Assembly: GCF_039535785.1 (NCBI RefSeq) | Contig: NZ_BAAAXV010000002.1 | Span: 543,287-607,286, forward strand | Direction of reading: 5' to 3' | DNA: 64,000 nt | Origin: Nonomuraea helvata | GTDB lineage: Bacteria; Actinomycetota; Actinomycetes; Streptosporangiales; Streptosporangiaceae | Shown here: piece after piece, positions 23,539-30,892 of the stretch | Layout: each line of letters opens with the position of its first letter | Numbering within the stretch: the stretch's first letter is position 1 | Translations under genes and position numbers: made by a program | Notes under the pieces: generated by a model | Told to the model about the DNA's origin: nothing | The model's input: the letters and a program-made list of their open reading frames with translations, nothing else | The model's database searches: none

Positions 23539-23790
23539 GACGGCGCGCGATCGGCAGCTCGTCGCCCCCGAGCCGGTAGCGGCCGGTCCGCTCCCCGGCT
23601 CGAGCGGCGCGGACGGGCTCAGGTAGGCCCAGTCCGCGACCGGCTCGGCCCGGCAGCGCCTTGGCGGTCGTGACCAGGTCGTCCTCGTAGCCGGGCGCGG
23701 GCCGGGTGGCGCCGACGACAAGGTCCTGGCCGGCGCTCAGCGCGGCCACGTCATCGACGTTCGAGGCGTCACCCGCGCGGGCGCGCGCGG
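23528..23790 (-). pseudogene. Fragment of an NAD(P)-binding oxidoreductase
   Basis: On the minus strand, GDASNVDDVAALSAGQ and DLVVGATRPAPGYEDDLVTT match the middle of actinobacterial NAD(P)H-binding (NmrA/NADH-flavin reductase-like) proteins. The usual start (nucleotide-binding GxxGxxG) and the following sheet region are missing or out of frame, and the fragment ends in low-complexity Arg-rich sequence at 23528. It fills the space between the P450 and the pentapeptide gene and is a decayed remnant. Identification rests on one conserved block. Confidence 0.5.
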
Positions 23791-23836
23791 CGGGGCCGGC
23801 GGCGAGAGCCCTCGGGCGGAGCCGGTGACGCGGACG

Positions 23837-24817
23837 TCAGCGGCGACGGCGCCGGCCGGACCCGGCGCCGCGCCCCCGACCCGCGCCGGGTTCCGAACCG
23901 ACGCCTCGAGCCGAGCCCGCACTCCGCCCGGAGCCCGCACCCCGGGACGCGCCCTCGTAGCGGGTGGCGGGCCAGTGGCCTGGGCGGGTGAGAGTGGCGG
24001 GAAGGCGGGTGGCGGCGTCGCCCTTGGCGGCGTTGAGCTGGGCCTGGGTGAGGAAGATACTGCCGGTGAGGTCGGCTCCCGCCAGGTCGGCACCGCGCAG
24101 ATCGGCCCCGATCAGGTCGGCCTCGCGCAGATCGGCGCCCCGGAGGTCGGCGCCGATCAGATAGGCCCCGCGCAGATTGGCCGCCCGCAGGTCGGCGCCC
24201 GCCAGCCGGGCCCCGATCAGGTCGGCTCCCCTGCGGTCCTTCCCCTTGCGCCCGGCCCTGGCCAGCTCACTGGCACGCAGCAACAGGGTGTTGACCTCGG
24301 CCCGGTGTGCCGCGACGTCCAGTTTCTCCAGCACGTCGGCGCTCTCCCGGGTGAGCCGCTCGGTCTCGGCGAGCGCCTGGGCCAGCTCGGCGTGGACCTC
24401 CCGGGCAGCCTCCAACGACAGCGCCTCGGCCAGGTACCACAGCAGCTCGTGCAGCTGCCGCATGACGGGGAACACGGCGTACATCTGCTTGGCCGTGCCC
24501 GGGGCCGCCCGCCAGCTCGAGCCGCCGAAGGTGACCTGGGAGACCTTCTGCCCCGCGCCGAAGCAGTCGAAGACGGTGCAGCCCGGATAGCCGCGCTCCC
24601 TGAGCTGCGCGTGGATGGAACAGCGGAAGTCGTCGCGCAGGTTGCGGCAGGGCTGCCCGGCGTCCTTGTCGGCGGCGAAGTCGGCCGACGCCGCGAACGG
24701 CAGCGCGACGCAGCACAGCCCGAAGCAGCTCTCGCAGTCGGCCAGCAGGCCGAGCTCGCGGGGGTGGGTTCCGGGCAACGTGCTGCTCTCCGTTCGCGTC
24801 AGGTAGGGCCACGTCAA
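23837..24817 (-). CDS. Pentapeptide-repeat protein with Cys-rich N-terminus
   Basis: Protein of about 326 aa (TTG 24817; TTG 24778, behind GGAG, is an alternative). The first 75 residues hold a Cys cluster (CESCFGLCC ... C ... C ... FDCFG) that could bind metal. A helical part (about 100-190) follows, then eleven tandem pentapeptides (ADLIG ARLAG ADLRA ANLRG ...), enough for nearly three coils of a right-handed beta-helix. The C-terminal 45 residues are Gly/Arg/Ser-rich and may be spurious extension. It follows the GNAT remnant by 6 bp in the sigma-uppS operon. Function is unknown; a DNA-gyrase-mimic role as in MfpA is possible but unproven. Confidence 0.85.
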   Translation of the reverse strand: MTWPYLTRTESSTLPGTHPRELGLLADCESCFGLCCVALPFAASADFAADKDAGQPCRNLRDDFRCSIHAQLRERGYPGCTVFDCFGAGQKVSQVTFGGSSWRAAPGTAKQMYAVFPVMRQLHELLWYLAEALSLEAAREVHAELAQALAETERLTRESADVLEKLDVAAHRAEVNTLLLRASELARAGRKGKDRRGADLIGARLAGADLRAANLRGAYLIGADLRGADLREADLIGADLRGADLAGADLTGSIFLTQAQLNAAKGDAATRLPATLTRPGHWPATRYEGASRGAGSGRSAGSARGVGSEPGAGRGRGAGSGRRRRR

Positions 24818-24823
24818 GGGTAC

Positions 24824-25295
24824 TCAGTCGTGGACGTACGGCGTCGTCGTGGTGAGCGCCTCGAACCCCAGCCGCAGCAGGATGGGACGGCTCTGGCTGG
24901 AGGCGTCCACCTGCAGATGATCGTATCCGCGCGCGGCCGCCTCGCGGGCCCGGTAGGCGACGAGTGCGCGGTAGACGCCCCTCCCCCGCCATTCCGGTAC
25001 GGTCCCGCCGCCCCAGCGGCTGGCGAACCGGGCGCCCGGGTGCAGGTCCATGCGGGCCGCGCTGACCGGCACGTCGCCGGCCATGGCGAGGACGGCGACG
25101 ACGTCGCCGGCGGCGAGCTGGTCGAGCAGGCGCTCCCTGATGCGCTCGCGGGTCGCGCCGAAGGCCTGCTCATGCACCTCGGCCACCAGCTCCACGTCGT
25201 CAGAGCCGGTCACCGGGACCAGCCGCACGCCCTCGGGGGTCGGGCCCGTCGGGGCGGGCCTCCCGGCGCATCTGCCGGTCGAAGAGCTCCAGCAC
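24824..25295 (-). pseudogene. GNAT acetyltransferase with internal deletion and frameshift
   Basis: The start (GTG 25295, overlapping the uppS stop) encodes LELFDRQMRREARPDG, the usual N-terminus of a two-part actinobacterial GNAT protein. The reading then jumps frame directly to TPEGVRLVPVTG and a complete C-terminal GNAT domain (VHEQAFGATRER ... GGTVPEWRGRGVYRALV with acetyl-CoA motif, LQVDASSQSRPILLRLGF). About 110 residues of the N-terminal half are missing compared with full-length relatives as I remember them. The C-terminal domain alone could fold, but it has no start of its own. Confidence 0.65.
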
Positions 25296-25296
25296 C

Positions 25297-26073
25297 TCAG
25301 CCCCCGAACCGCCGCTGGCGGGCGGCGAAGCTGCGCAGCGCGCGCAGGAAGTCGATCTCGCGGAAGGCGGGCCAGTACGCCTCGCAGAAGTACAGCTCGG
25401 AGTAGGCGGACTGCCAGAGCAGGAAGTTGGACAGCCGCTGCTCGCCGCTGGTGCGGATGACGAGGTCGGGGTCGGGCTGACCGGCGGTGTACAGGTGGGG
25501 GGCGATGTCGTCCACGCTCAGGGTCGAGGCCAGCTCCACCATGGACTGCCCGGCCTCGGCCCGCTCGTACAGCAGCTCGCGCAGGGCGTCGATGACCTCC
25601 TGGCGGCCGCCGTACCCGATGGCCAGCGTGAGGTGGAAACCGGTCTCGCACGTGCGGGTCGCCTCGACGGCGCTCTTGAGTGCGCGGGCGGTGGTGTCGG
25701 GCAGCATGTCGAGCAGGCCCGCGACGTGGACGCGCCAGCGGGCGTCGGGGCGGTCGAACCGGTCGGTGACCATCTGTTCGATCACCCGCAGCAGGTAGGC
25801 GACCTCCTCGCCGCCGCGGCGCTCGAGGTTCTCCGTCGAGCACAGGAACACGGTCACGTGCTGGATGCCCAGGCCCTCGCACCACGACAGGACGTGCTCG
25901 ATGTGCTCGGCGCCGTACTTGTGGCCGATGCTCGGGCTGGGCAGGCCCTGCTGCTTGGCCCAGCGCCGGTTGCCGTCCATGATCAGGCCGACGTGGCGGG
26001 GCAGCGGCCCGGCCGTGGCCTGGCGGCGCAGGCGCCGGGCGTAGAGGGAATGAAGGAGGTCAGTCGTCCACAT
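25297..26073 (-). CDS. uppS: Isoprenyl transferase (cis-prenyl diphosphate synthase)
   Basis: Cis-prenyltransferase of 258 aa condensing isopentenyl diphosphate with allylic diphosphates, cytoplasmic or membrane-associated. Signature motifs: LIMDGNRRWAK with catalytic Asp33, VFLCSTENLERR, LAIGYGGRQEV and RTSGEQRLSNFLLWQSAYSELYF. The product chain length (polyprenyl carrier or short-chain cis-FPP) cannot be set from sequence. ATG 26073 lies 14 bp inside the end of the sigma factor gene, and its stop overlaps the GNAT start, so it sits in an ECF-sigma-led operon. It is likely an accessory copy rather than the housekeeping uppS near recO/era. Confidence 0.92.
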   Translation of the reverse strand: MWTTDLLHSLYARRLRRQATAGPLPRHVGLIMDGNRRWAKQQGLPSPSIGHKYGAEHIEHVLSWCEGLGIQHVTVFLCSTENLERRGGEEVAYLLRVIEQMVTDRFDRPDARWRVHVAGLLDMLPDTTARALKSAVEATRTCETGFHLTLAIGYGGRQEVIDALRELLYERAEAGQSMVELASTLSVDDIAPHLYTAGQPDPDLVIRTSGEQRLSNFLLWQSAYSELYFCEAYWPAFREIDFLRALRSFAARQRRFGG

Positions 26074-27004
26074 GATCCAAGGATGGCGCACCCGCGGGGC
26101 CGGAGGCCCCTCCTTCCCGATGTGCCGGGCCGAGGTGGGTGAGCTTGTCGGGGTTGGTGATGATGTAGATCCCGTTCACCTGCTCGCCGTCCGGGGTGAG
26201 GTCGAGCACCATCATGCCGAACGGCGCGTCGCCGTCGAACACCACGGCGGACGGGTCGCCGTTCACCTCGCGGTGGTGGACGTCAAGACCGGCGGGCACG
26301 CGGTCGAAGCCCGAGGTGAGCAGCCTGGCCACCTTGTCGCGGCCGTGGACGGGGCGCAGGCCGGGCTGCGGCGCCTTGCCGCCGCCGTCCGACCAGAGGG
26401 TCACGTCCGGTGCCAGCAGCCGCAGCAGGCCCGTCAGGTCGCCGCCGAACACGGCCGCCAGGAACTTCTCGGTGGCCCTGCGCCGCAGCCCCGGGTCCAC
26501 GTCGTAGCGGGGCCGGCGGGCGTGGACGTGCTCGCGGGCGCGGTGGGCGAGCTGGCGCACGGACGCCGAGGTACGGTCGAGAATCTCGGCGATCTCCGTG
26601 TGCGCGTAGCCGAAGACCTCGTGCAGCAGGAACACCACGCGTTCCGTCGGGCTGAGCGACTGGAGCACCACGAGCAGCGCCATCGACACCGACTCGGCGC
26701 GCAGGGCCTCGCCTGAGGCGTCCTCCTGGTCGCCGGTGGCGACGGGCTCGGGCAGCCACGGGCCGACGTACTGCTCGCGGCGGCGGTCGATGCTCTCCTG
26801 GCGGGCCAGCGCCCGGTTGATCGCGATGCGTACGAGGTAGGCGCGCGGGTTGGCGATCTCCTCGCCCGACTCGCTGCGCGGCGCCCAGGCCAGCCACGTC
26901 TCCTGCAGCACGTCCTCGGTGTCGGCGACGCTGCCCAGCATGTTGTAGACAACGGAGAACAACAGCTCTCGGTGGTCGACGAAGACCTGGGTGGCCTCTG
27001 GCAT
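26060..27004 (-). CDS. ECF41-type RNA polymerase sigma factor (SigJ-like) with SnoaL domain
   Basis: Extracytoplasmic-function sigma factor of 314 aa. Region 2 (ELLFSVVYNMLGSVADTEDVLQETWLAW) and region 4 (LSPTERVVFLLHEVFGYAHTEIAEILDRTSASVRQLAHRA) are clear. The long C-terminal extension is a SnoaL/NTF2-like domain with the ECF41 marks WLPEPV, DGGGKA and NPDKL. In this group the extension takes over anti-sigma control. ECF41 genes usually flank an oxidoreductase or carboxymuconolactone decarboxylase target; here the co-transcribed genes are uppS, a GNAT remnant and a pentapeptide protein. It has a strong AGGAGGA ribosome binding site. Confidence 0.93.
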   Translation of the reverse strand: MPEATQVFVDHRELLFSVVYNMLGSVADTEDVLQETWLAWAPRSESGEEIANPRAYLVRIAINRALARQESIDRRREQYVGPWLPEPVATGDQEDASGEALRAESVSMALLVVLQSLSPTERVVFLLHEVFGYAHTEIAEILDRTSASVRQLAHRAREHVHARRPRYDVDPGLRRRATEKFLAAVFGGDLTGLLRLLAPDVTLWSDGGGKAPQPGLRPVHGRDKVARLLTSGFDRVPAGLDVHHREVNGDPSAVVFDGDAPFGMMVLDLTPDGEQVNGIYIITNPDKLTHLGPAHREGGASGPAGAPSLDHVDD

Positions 27005-27100
27005 CGCGGTGTCCTCCTGGAGGGGTCACGGCCGTCTACCTGGTGAGAGCCCTCGCGCCCCGGCGAGTGTGACAGGCTGGGCGCGAATGTGACCGGCGTC

Positions 27101-28072
27101 TCATTCCGTACGCGGCCAGGCGTCGCCCCAGTCGGCGTCCCGCGCGGCGCGGTAGAGGTCGCCCTGCCGCTTGGACACGATCACGTCGCTGACCTCGTCG
27201 TCGCCCGTGCACAGGCGCAGGGACACCACGCCCTTGCGCTTGACCGGGTGGCGCAGGATCCGGGCCTCGGCCCGCTCCGCCGGGACCGTCGTGGCGGCCA
27301 CGTACGAGAACTTCTCGTCCTCGAAGCTGAGCGTGCCCGCCTTGATCCGCCGGTGCAGGGAGCTCCTCGGGAGCCGGACGGAGAAGTGGCACCAGTCGCG
27401 TCCCGGCACGATCGGGCAGGGGCCGTCGTGGGGGCAGGGGGCCACGATGGTCAGGCCGCGGGCGGCCAGGACCTCCCTGGCCTCGGCGACGGTGGCGTAG
27501 CCCGCGGGGGTGCCGGGCTCGACGACGATCACCATGGCGGCGTCGGCGGCCAGCCAGCCGACGATCTCCCGGCGCTGCGCCTCGGGCAGCTCGCCCAGCG
27601 CGTACGACATGGTCACCAGGTCGGCCGGGGGCCGGTCGAGGCCGGGGCGGACCGACGCCTGCCGCCAGGTGACGCCGCGGAGCGACCCGGACGTCCGGGC
27701 GAGGCGTTTGCCCAGGTCGATGATGTGCGGGTCGTGTTCGATGACGGTGATCTGCTCGAGGGAGCCCCACGTCCGGTCCGCCGCCCAGATCGCCGCCCCG
27801 GTGCCGCCGCCCACGTCGAGGTGCGTCCTGGGCCGGAAGCCCGGGGTCAAGGTGGCGGCCTGACGCATGGCCGTGGCGGCGGCGGCGTACGTGGCGGGCA
27901 TCCGGTAGGCGGCGTACGCGGCGACGTCGGCCCGCGACCTGATATGGGTGCCTCCTCCCGTGCCCGTACGGTAGCTCTGGGTGAGGCGCGCGACGGAGTC
28001 GGACAGGTCTTGCGGCGAGTAGCCGGACACGGCGTTGTCCAGTGCGGCTCTGAGTTCATCGGGCAGGAGCAT
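27101..28072 (-). CDS. Rsm22-family ribosome-associated methyltransferase-like protein
   Basis: Rsm22-type protein of 323 aa, related to the mitochondrial small-subunit assembly factor. The methyltransferase-like core reads HLDVGGGTGAAIWA, then VTMSYALGELPE. It is followed by the family's cysteine cluster CPHDGPCP, DWCHF and a later RLC, expected to bind a 4Fe-4S cluster. The C-terminus carries KRKGVVSLRLC. It is monocistronic, with its start opposite the decayed hydrolase. The enzymatic role in bacteria is unproven. Confidence 0.9.
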   Translation of the reverse strand: MLLPDELRAALDNAVSGYSPQDLSDSVARLTQSYRTGTGGGTHIRSRADVAAYAAYRMPATYAAAATAMRQAATLTPGFRPRTHLDVGGGTGAAIWAADRTWGSLEQITVIEHDPHIIDLGKRLARTSGSLRGVTWRQASVRPGLDRPPADLVTMSYALGELPEAQRREIVGWLAADAAMVIVVEPGTPAGYATVAEAREVLAARGLTIVAPCPHDGPCPIVPGRDWCHFSVRLPRSSLHRRIKAGTLSFEDEKFSYVAATTVPAERAEARILRHPVKRKGVVSLRLCTGDDEVSDVIVSKRQGDLYRAARDADWGDAWPRTE

Positions 28073-28238
28073 GTACAGACCTCAGCGGATTCCTTGAGCG
28101 GGGCGGACGGGACGCCAGAGTGGTGCCGTCGCCACCGGCCCAAGCCATTATCGGCCACGCCGCGCCCTGGCCGAGAGCGGCTGCGCCCCCGGCGAACAGC
28201 CGCGTTCCCCGGCCCCTCGCCGCAGTAGCGTCCTTGGT

Positions 28239-28673
28239 GTGCTGATCGTCGACAACGTCAAGGTCGTGTACGAGGAGGCCGGTCCCGCGGCGCCCGCGGG
28301 CGGCCGGCAGCTCGATGGGCGGCGCATACGCGACCGAGGCCGCGCTGGCCGCCCCCTCCCGGGTCGACGAGGTGTGGGAGGCCGCGGTGGAGATGTGCCA
28401 TCTGGTGTTCGAACGCTCGTGGACCGGCCCCCGATCCACGGAACGCTTCCTCACCCCGCCACCCGCCTGCACGAGATCAGCGCCCCCACGCTGGTGATCA
28501 ACGGCCTGTCGAACGTGCCCGGCATCCAGGAGGTCTCCGGCCTGCTGGCGAAGGGCATCCCCGGCGCCCGGCGCCTCGACCTCCCCGAGACTGGTCACCT
28601 GCCGCCACTCGAGCGCCCGAAGGAGGTGACGGCGGCCCTGACGGCGTTCCTGGCGGACGTCTTCACCGGGTGA
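28239..28673 (+). pseudogene. Decayed alpha/beta hydrolase
   Basis: Pieces of one alpha/beta hydrolase lie in order but in different frames. The N-terminal strand IVDNVKVVYEEAGP comes first. The nucleophile elbow region GGAYATEAALAAPSRV and EVWEAAVEMCHLVFERSWTG are in a second frame. The C-terminal half APTLVINGLSNVPG ... PETGHLPPLERPKEVTAALTAFL, with the catalytic His, returns in the first frame. The middle is far too short, so large deletions plus frameshifts have occurred. The last 11 bp overlap the convergent MarR gene. Confidence 0.75.
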
Positions 28674-29139
28674 TGACGGGCGCGGTGGCCTGCTGGGCGC
28701 GTCCCGTCCGGATGGTGTGCTCGGCCAGGAGGCCGCCGATGGCCGACGTCAGCAGCTCCCTGTGCTCCTCCGGCAGCTCCCTCGTCAACGCGTCCAGCTG
28801 CCGCGCGACCCCCTCGTGGGCCAGCACGCCGATCCGGGTCCCCTCCGTGCTCAGCTCGATCAGGCAGGCCCGCCGGTCACGGGAGTCGCGGGTGCGGACC
28901 ACCAGCCCCCGTTTCTCGGCCCGGTCCACGAGCCCGGTCAGGCTCGACTTCTCCAGGTGCAGCGCGCGTGTCAGCTCGGTCATCCCCACGGGCCCGTCGA
29001 TGAGCAGGCACAGCAGCTGCGCCTGCTGGGGCGTCAGGTCGTGCTCCCTGCTGACCTCCCCGAACACCTGCTGCACCAGATGCGCCAGCCGTACGAGCGC
29101 TTCGGTGAACCGCAGGGCCGGCTCCTTCGTCGTCACCAC
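28663..29139 (-). CDS. MarR-family transcriptional regulator
   Basis: Winged-helix regulator of 158 aa: TPQQAQLLCLLIDGPVGMTELTRALHLEKSSLTGLVDRAEKRGLV with the wing RTRDSRDRRACLIELSTEGT. GTG 29139 (or 29136) is the likely start; the open frame extends to 29241 but runs through the promoter and inverted repeat. It is divergent from the luciferase-like/hemerythrin fusion gene across a region holding a perfect GTACGAAC repeat, so it probably represses that gene. Confidence 0.9.
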   Translation of the reverse strand: MVTTKEPALRFTEALVRLAHLVQQVFGEVSREHDLTPQQAQLLCLLIDGPVGMTELTRALHLEKSSLTGLVDRAEKRGLVVRTRDSRDRRACLIELSTEGTRIGVLAHEGVARQLDALTRELPEEHRELLTSAIGGLLAEHTIRTGRAQQATAPVITR

Positions 29140-29169
29140 GGCACCGAGTCTACTTGACAATGGTTCACA

Positions 29170-29208
29170 GTACGAACTAATTTCGTTATCGCTCTCAACT
29201 GTTCGTAC
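29170..29208. promoter_or_regulatory. Inverted repeat GTACGAAC-N23-GTTCGTAC
   Basis: Perfect 8-bp arms at 29170-29177 and 29201-29208, between the marR start and the fusion gene start. A TTGACA box occurs at 29154-29159, and an inner half-site CGAACTAATTTCG overlaps the left arm. It is a probable MarR operator controlling both directions. Confidence 0.6.
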
Positions 29209-29239
29209 AACCAACCAAAGGCCCGGCCAAGGAGCCCCC

Positions 29240-30799
29240 ATGCCCGACTACGGCCACGACCTGCTCTTCGGGGCGAACATCGTGCCCTCCGCCCAGCAGG
29301 CGGACACCGTCGTAGCCCTCTCCCAGCTCGCCGAGCGCGCCGGGTTCGACCTCGTCAGCTTCCAGGACCACCCGTACCAGCCCGCTTTCCTCGACACCTG
29401 GACGCTGCTCAGCTACGTCGCCGCCGCCACCGAGCGGATCCGGCTGGCGGCCAACGTGCATCCGCTGCCACTGCGGCCGCCCGCCATGCTGGCGCAGGCC
29501 GCGGCCAGTCTCGACCTCCTCAGCCGTGGCCGGTTCGAGCTCGCGCTCGGCAGTGGCGGGTTCAGGGACGCGATCTCCTCCATGGGCGGCCCGCGTCTCA
29601 CGCCTGGCCAGGCTGTGGACGCGCTTGAGGAGGGCATCGCGATCATCCGCGCCGCCTGGGACACCGACGCCGCCGGCGACATCGGCCACAGCGGCGAGCA
29701 CTATCAGGTCTCCGCCCCGCGCGGCCCCCGTCCGGCCCACGACATCGGCATCTGGCTGGGCGCGTACAAGCCCCGCATGCTCCGCGTGACGGGCCGCCTG
29801 GCCGACGGGTGGCTCCCGTCCCTGCCCTACCTCCGCTCGGTCGGCGAGCTCGGTGAGGGCAACGCCGTCATCGACGAGGCCGCCGCCGAGGCGGGCCGCT
29901 CGCCCCGCGACATCCGCCGGCTGCTCAACCTCGGCGAGGAGCTTCCCGCGGACCAGCTCGCCGAGCTGGCCCTCACGTACGGGATCAGCGTCTTCAACAT
30001 CGTGGCCGGCGACCCTCGCCAGATCCAGCGCTTCGCCCAGGAGACCGCCCCGGCCGTACGCGAGCTCGTCGCGGCGGAACGCGACCGGGCCGTACGCGAG
30101 CCCGTCACCACGGAACGCGACCGGGCCGTACGCGAGCCCGCCGCCGCAGAACGCGACCAGGCCCGTCAGGACACCGGCTCGGGAGACACCCCGCAGGACG
30201 ACGCCCCGTTGCCCGCCACCCCGACCCCGGACGACGGCGTACGGCTCACCGACATCCGCGTGTGGGACGAGGCCGCCCGCCCCACCGCCCCGCGCTCCGA
30301 CCCCGGGAGGCGCTACACGCCCGCGGAGCAGGCCAACGCCCAGCACCTCATCGACGTGCACGATCACCTGCGCGGCGAGCTCGCCCAGCTCCGCGACCTC
30401 GTCGATCAGGTCGCCGCGGGCACGATCGACGCGGGTGCCGCCCGCTCCCACATCTCCACGATGACCATGCGCCAGAACAACTGGACGCTCGGCGCCTACT
30501 GCGAGTCCTACTGCCGCCTCGTCACCATGCACCACTCCGCCGAGGACGCCATGGTCTTCCCCACGCTGCGCCGCGCCGAGCCCGCTCTCACCCCCGTGAT
30601 CGACCGCCTCGAGGAAGAGCACCACGCCATCCACAAGATCCTCGAACGGGTGGACCGCGCCCTCGTCGCCTTCGTCGGCGACCCGGCCGGCCTCGACGAC
30701 CTGCGTACCGCGGTGGACCTGCTCACCGACAGCCTGCTGTCCCACCTGTCGTACGAGGAGCGCGAGCTCGTCGGGCCCCTGGCCAGGCACGGCTTCTAG
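29240..30799 (+). CDS. Luciferase-like flavin/F420 oxidoreductase fused to a hemerythrin domain
   Basis: Fusion of 519 aa. Residues 1-280 form an LLM-class barrel (LLFGANIVPSAQQ, SFQDHPYQPAFLDTW, GRFELALGSGGF, RMLRVTGRLADGWLPS) that would use FMN or F420. A charged linker with three 12-residue repeats follows. Residues about 365-519 form a hemerythrin four-helix bundle whose iron ligands can be seen in HDHLRGEL, MHHSAED, LEEEHHAIH and SHLSYEERE. This suggests an oxidoreductase coupled to oxygen or iron sensing. GGAG precedes ATG 29240. Its TAG stop is part of the CTAG target duplicated by the IS1182 element. Confidence 0.9.
   Translation: MPDYGHDLLFGANIVPSAQQADTVVALSQLAERAGFDLVSFQDHPYQPAFLDTWTLLSYVAAATERIRLAANVHPLPLRPPAMLAQAAASLDLLSRGRFELALGSGGFRDAISSMGGPRLTPGQAVDALEEGIAIIRAAWDTDAAGDIGHSGEHYQVSAPRGPRPAHDIGIWLGAYKPRMLRVTGRLADGWLPSLPYLRSVGELGEGNAVIDEAAAEAGRSPRDIRRLLNLGEELPADQLAELALTYGISVFNIVAGDPRQIQRFAQETAPAVRELVAAERDRAVREPVTTERDRAVREPAAAERDQARQDTGSGDTPQDDAPLPATPTPDDGVRLTDIRVWDEAARPTAPRSDPGRRYTPAEQANAQHLIDVHDHLRGELAQLRDLVDQVAAGTIDAGAARSHISTMTMRQNNWTLGAYCESYCRLVTMHHSAEDAMVFPTLRRAEPALTPVIDRLEEEHHAIHKILERVDRALVAFVGDPAGLDDLRTAVDLLTDSLLSHLSYEERELVGPLARHGF
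30053..30160 (+). repeat. Three 36-bp in-frame repeats encoding the fusion-protein linker
   Basis: Three consecutive 36-bp units encode AVRELVAAERDR, AVREPVTTERDR and AVREPAAAERDQ, joining the luciferase-like and hemerythrin domains. Unit length is a multiple of three, so copy number can change linker length without breaking the frame. Predicted as a charged helix. Confidence 0.85.
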
Positions 30800-30892
30800 G
30801 TGACTGGTGTTTTTTGATCTATCTCGCGTCGGTCTCGCCTGTTGTGCCATGGTGATCGGTGTTGGTCACCGGGAGCGGGGAGAGACCGAGCG

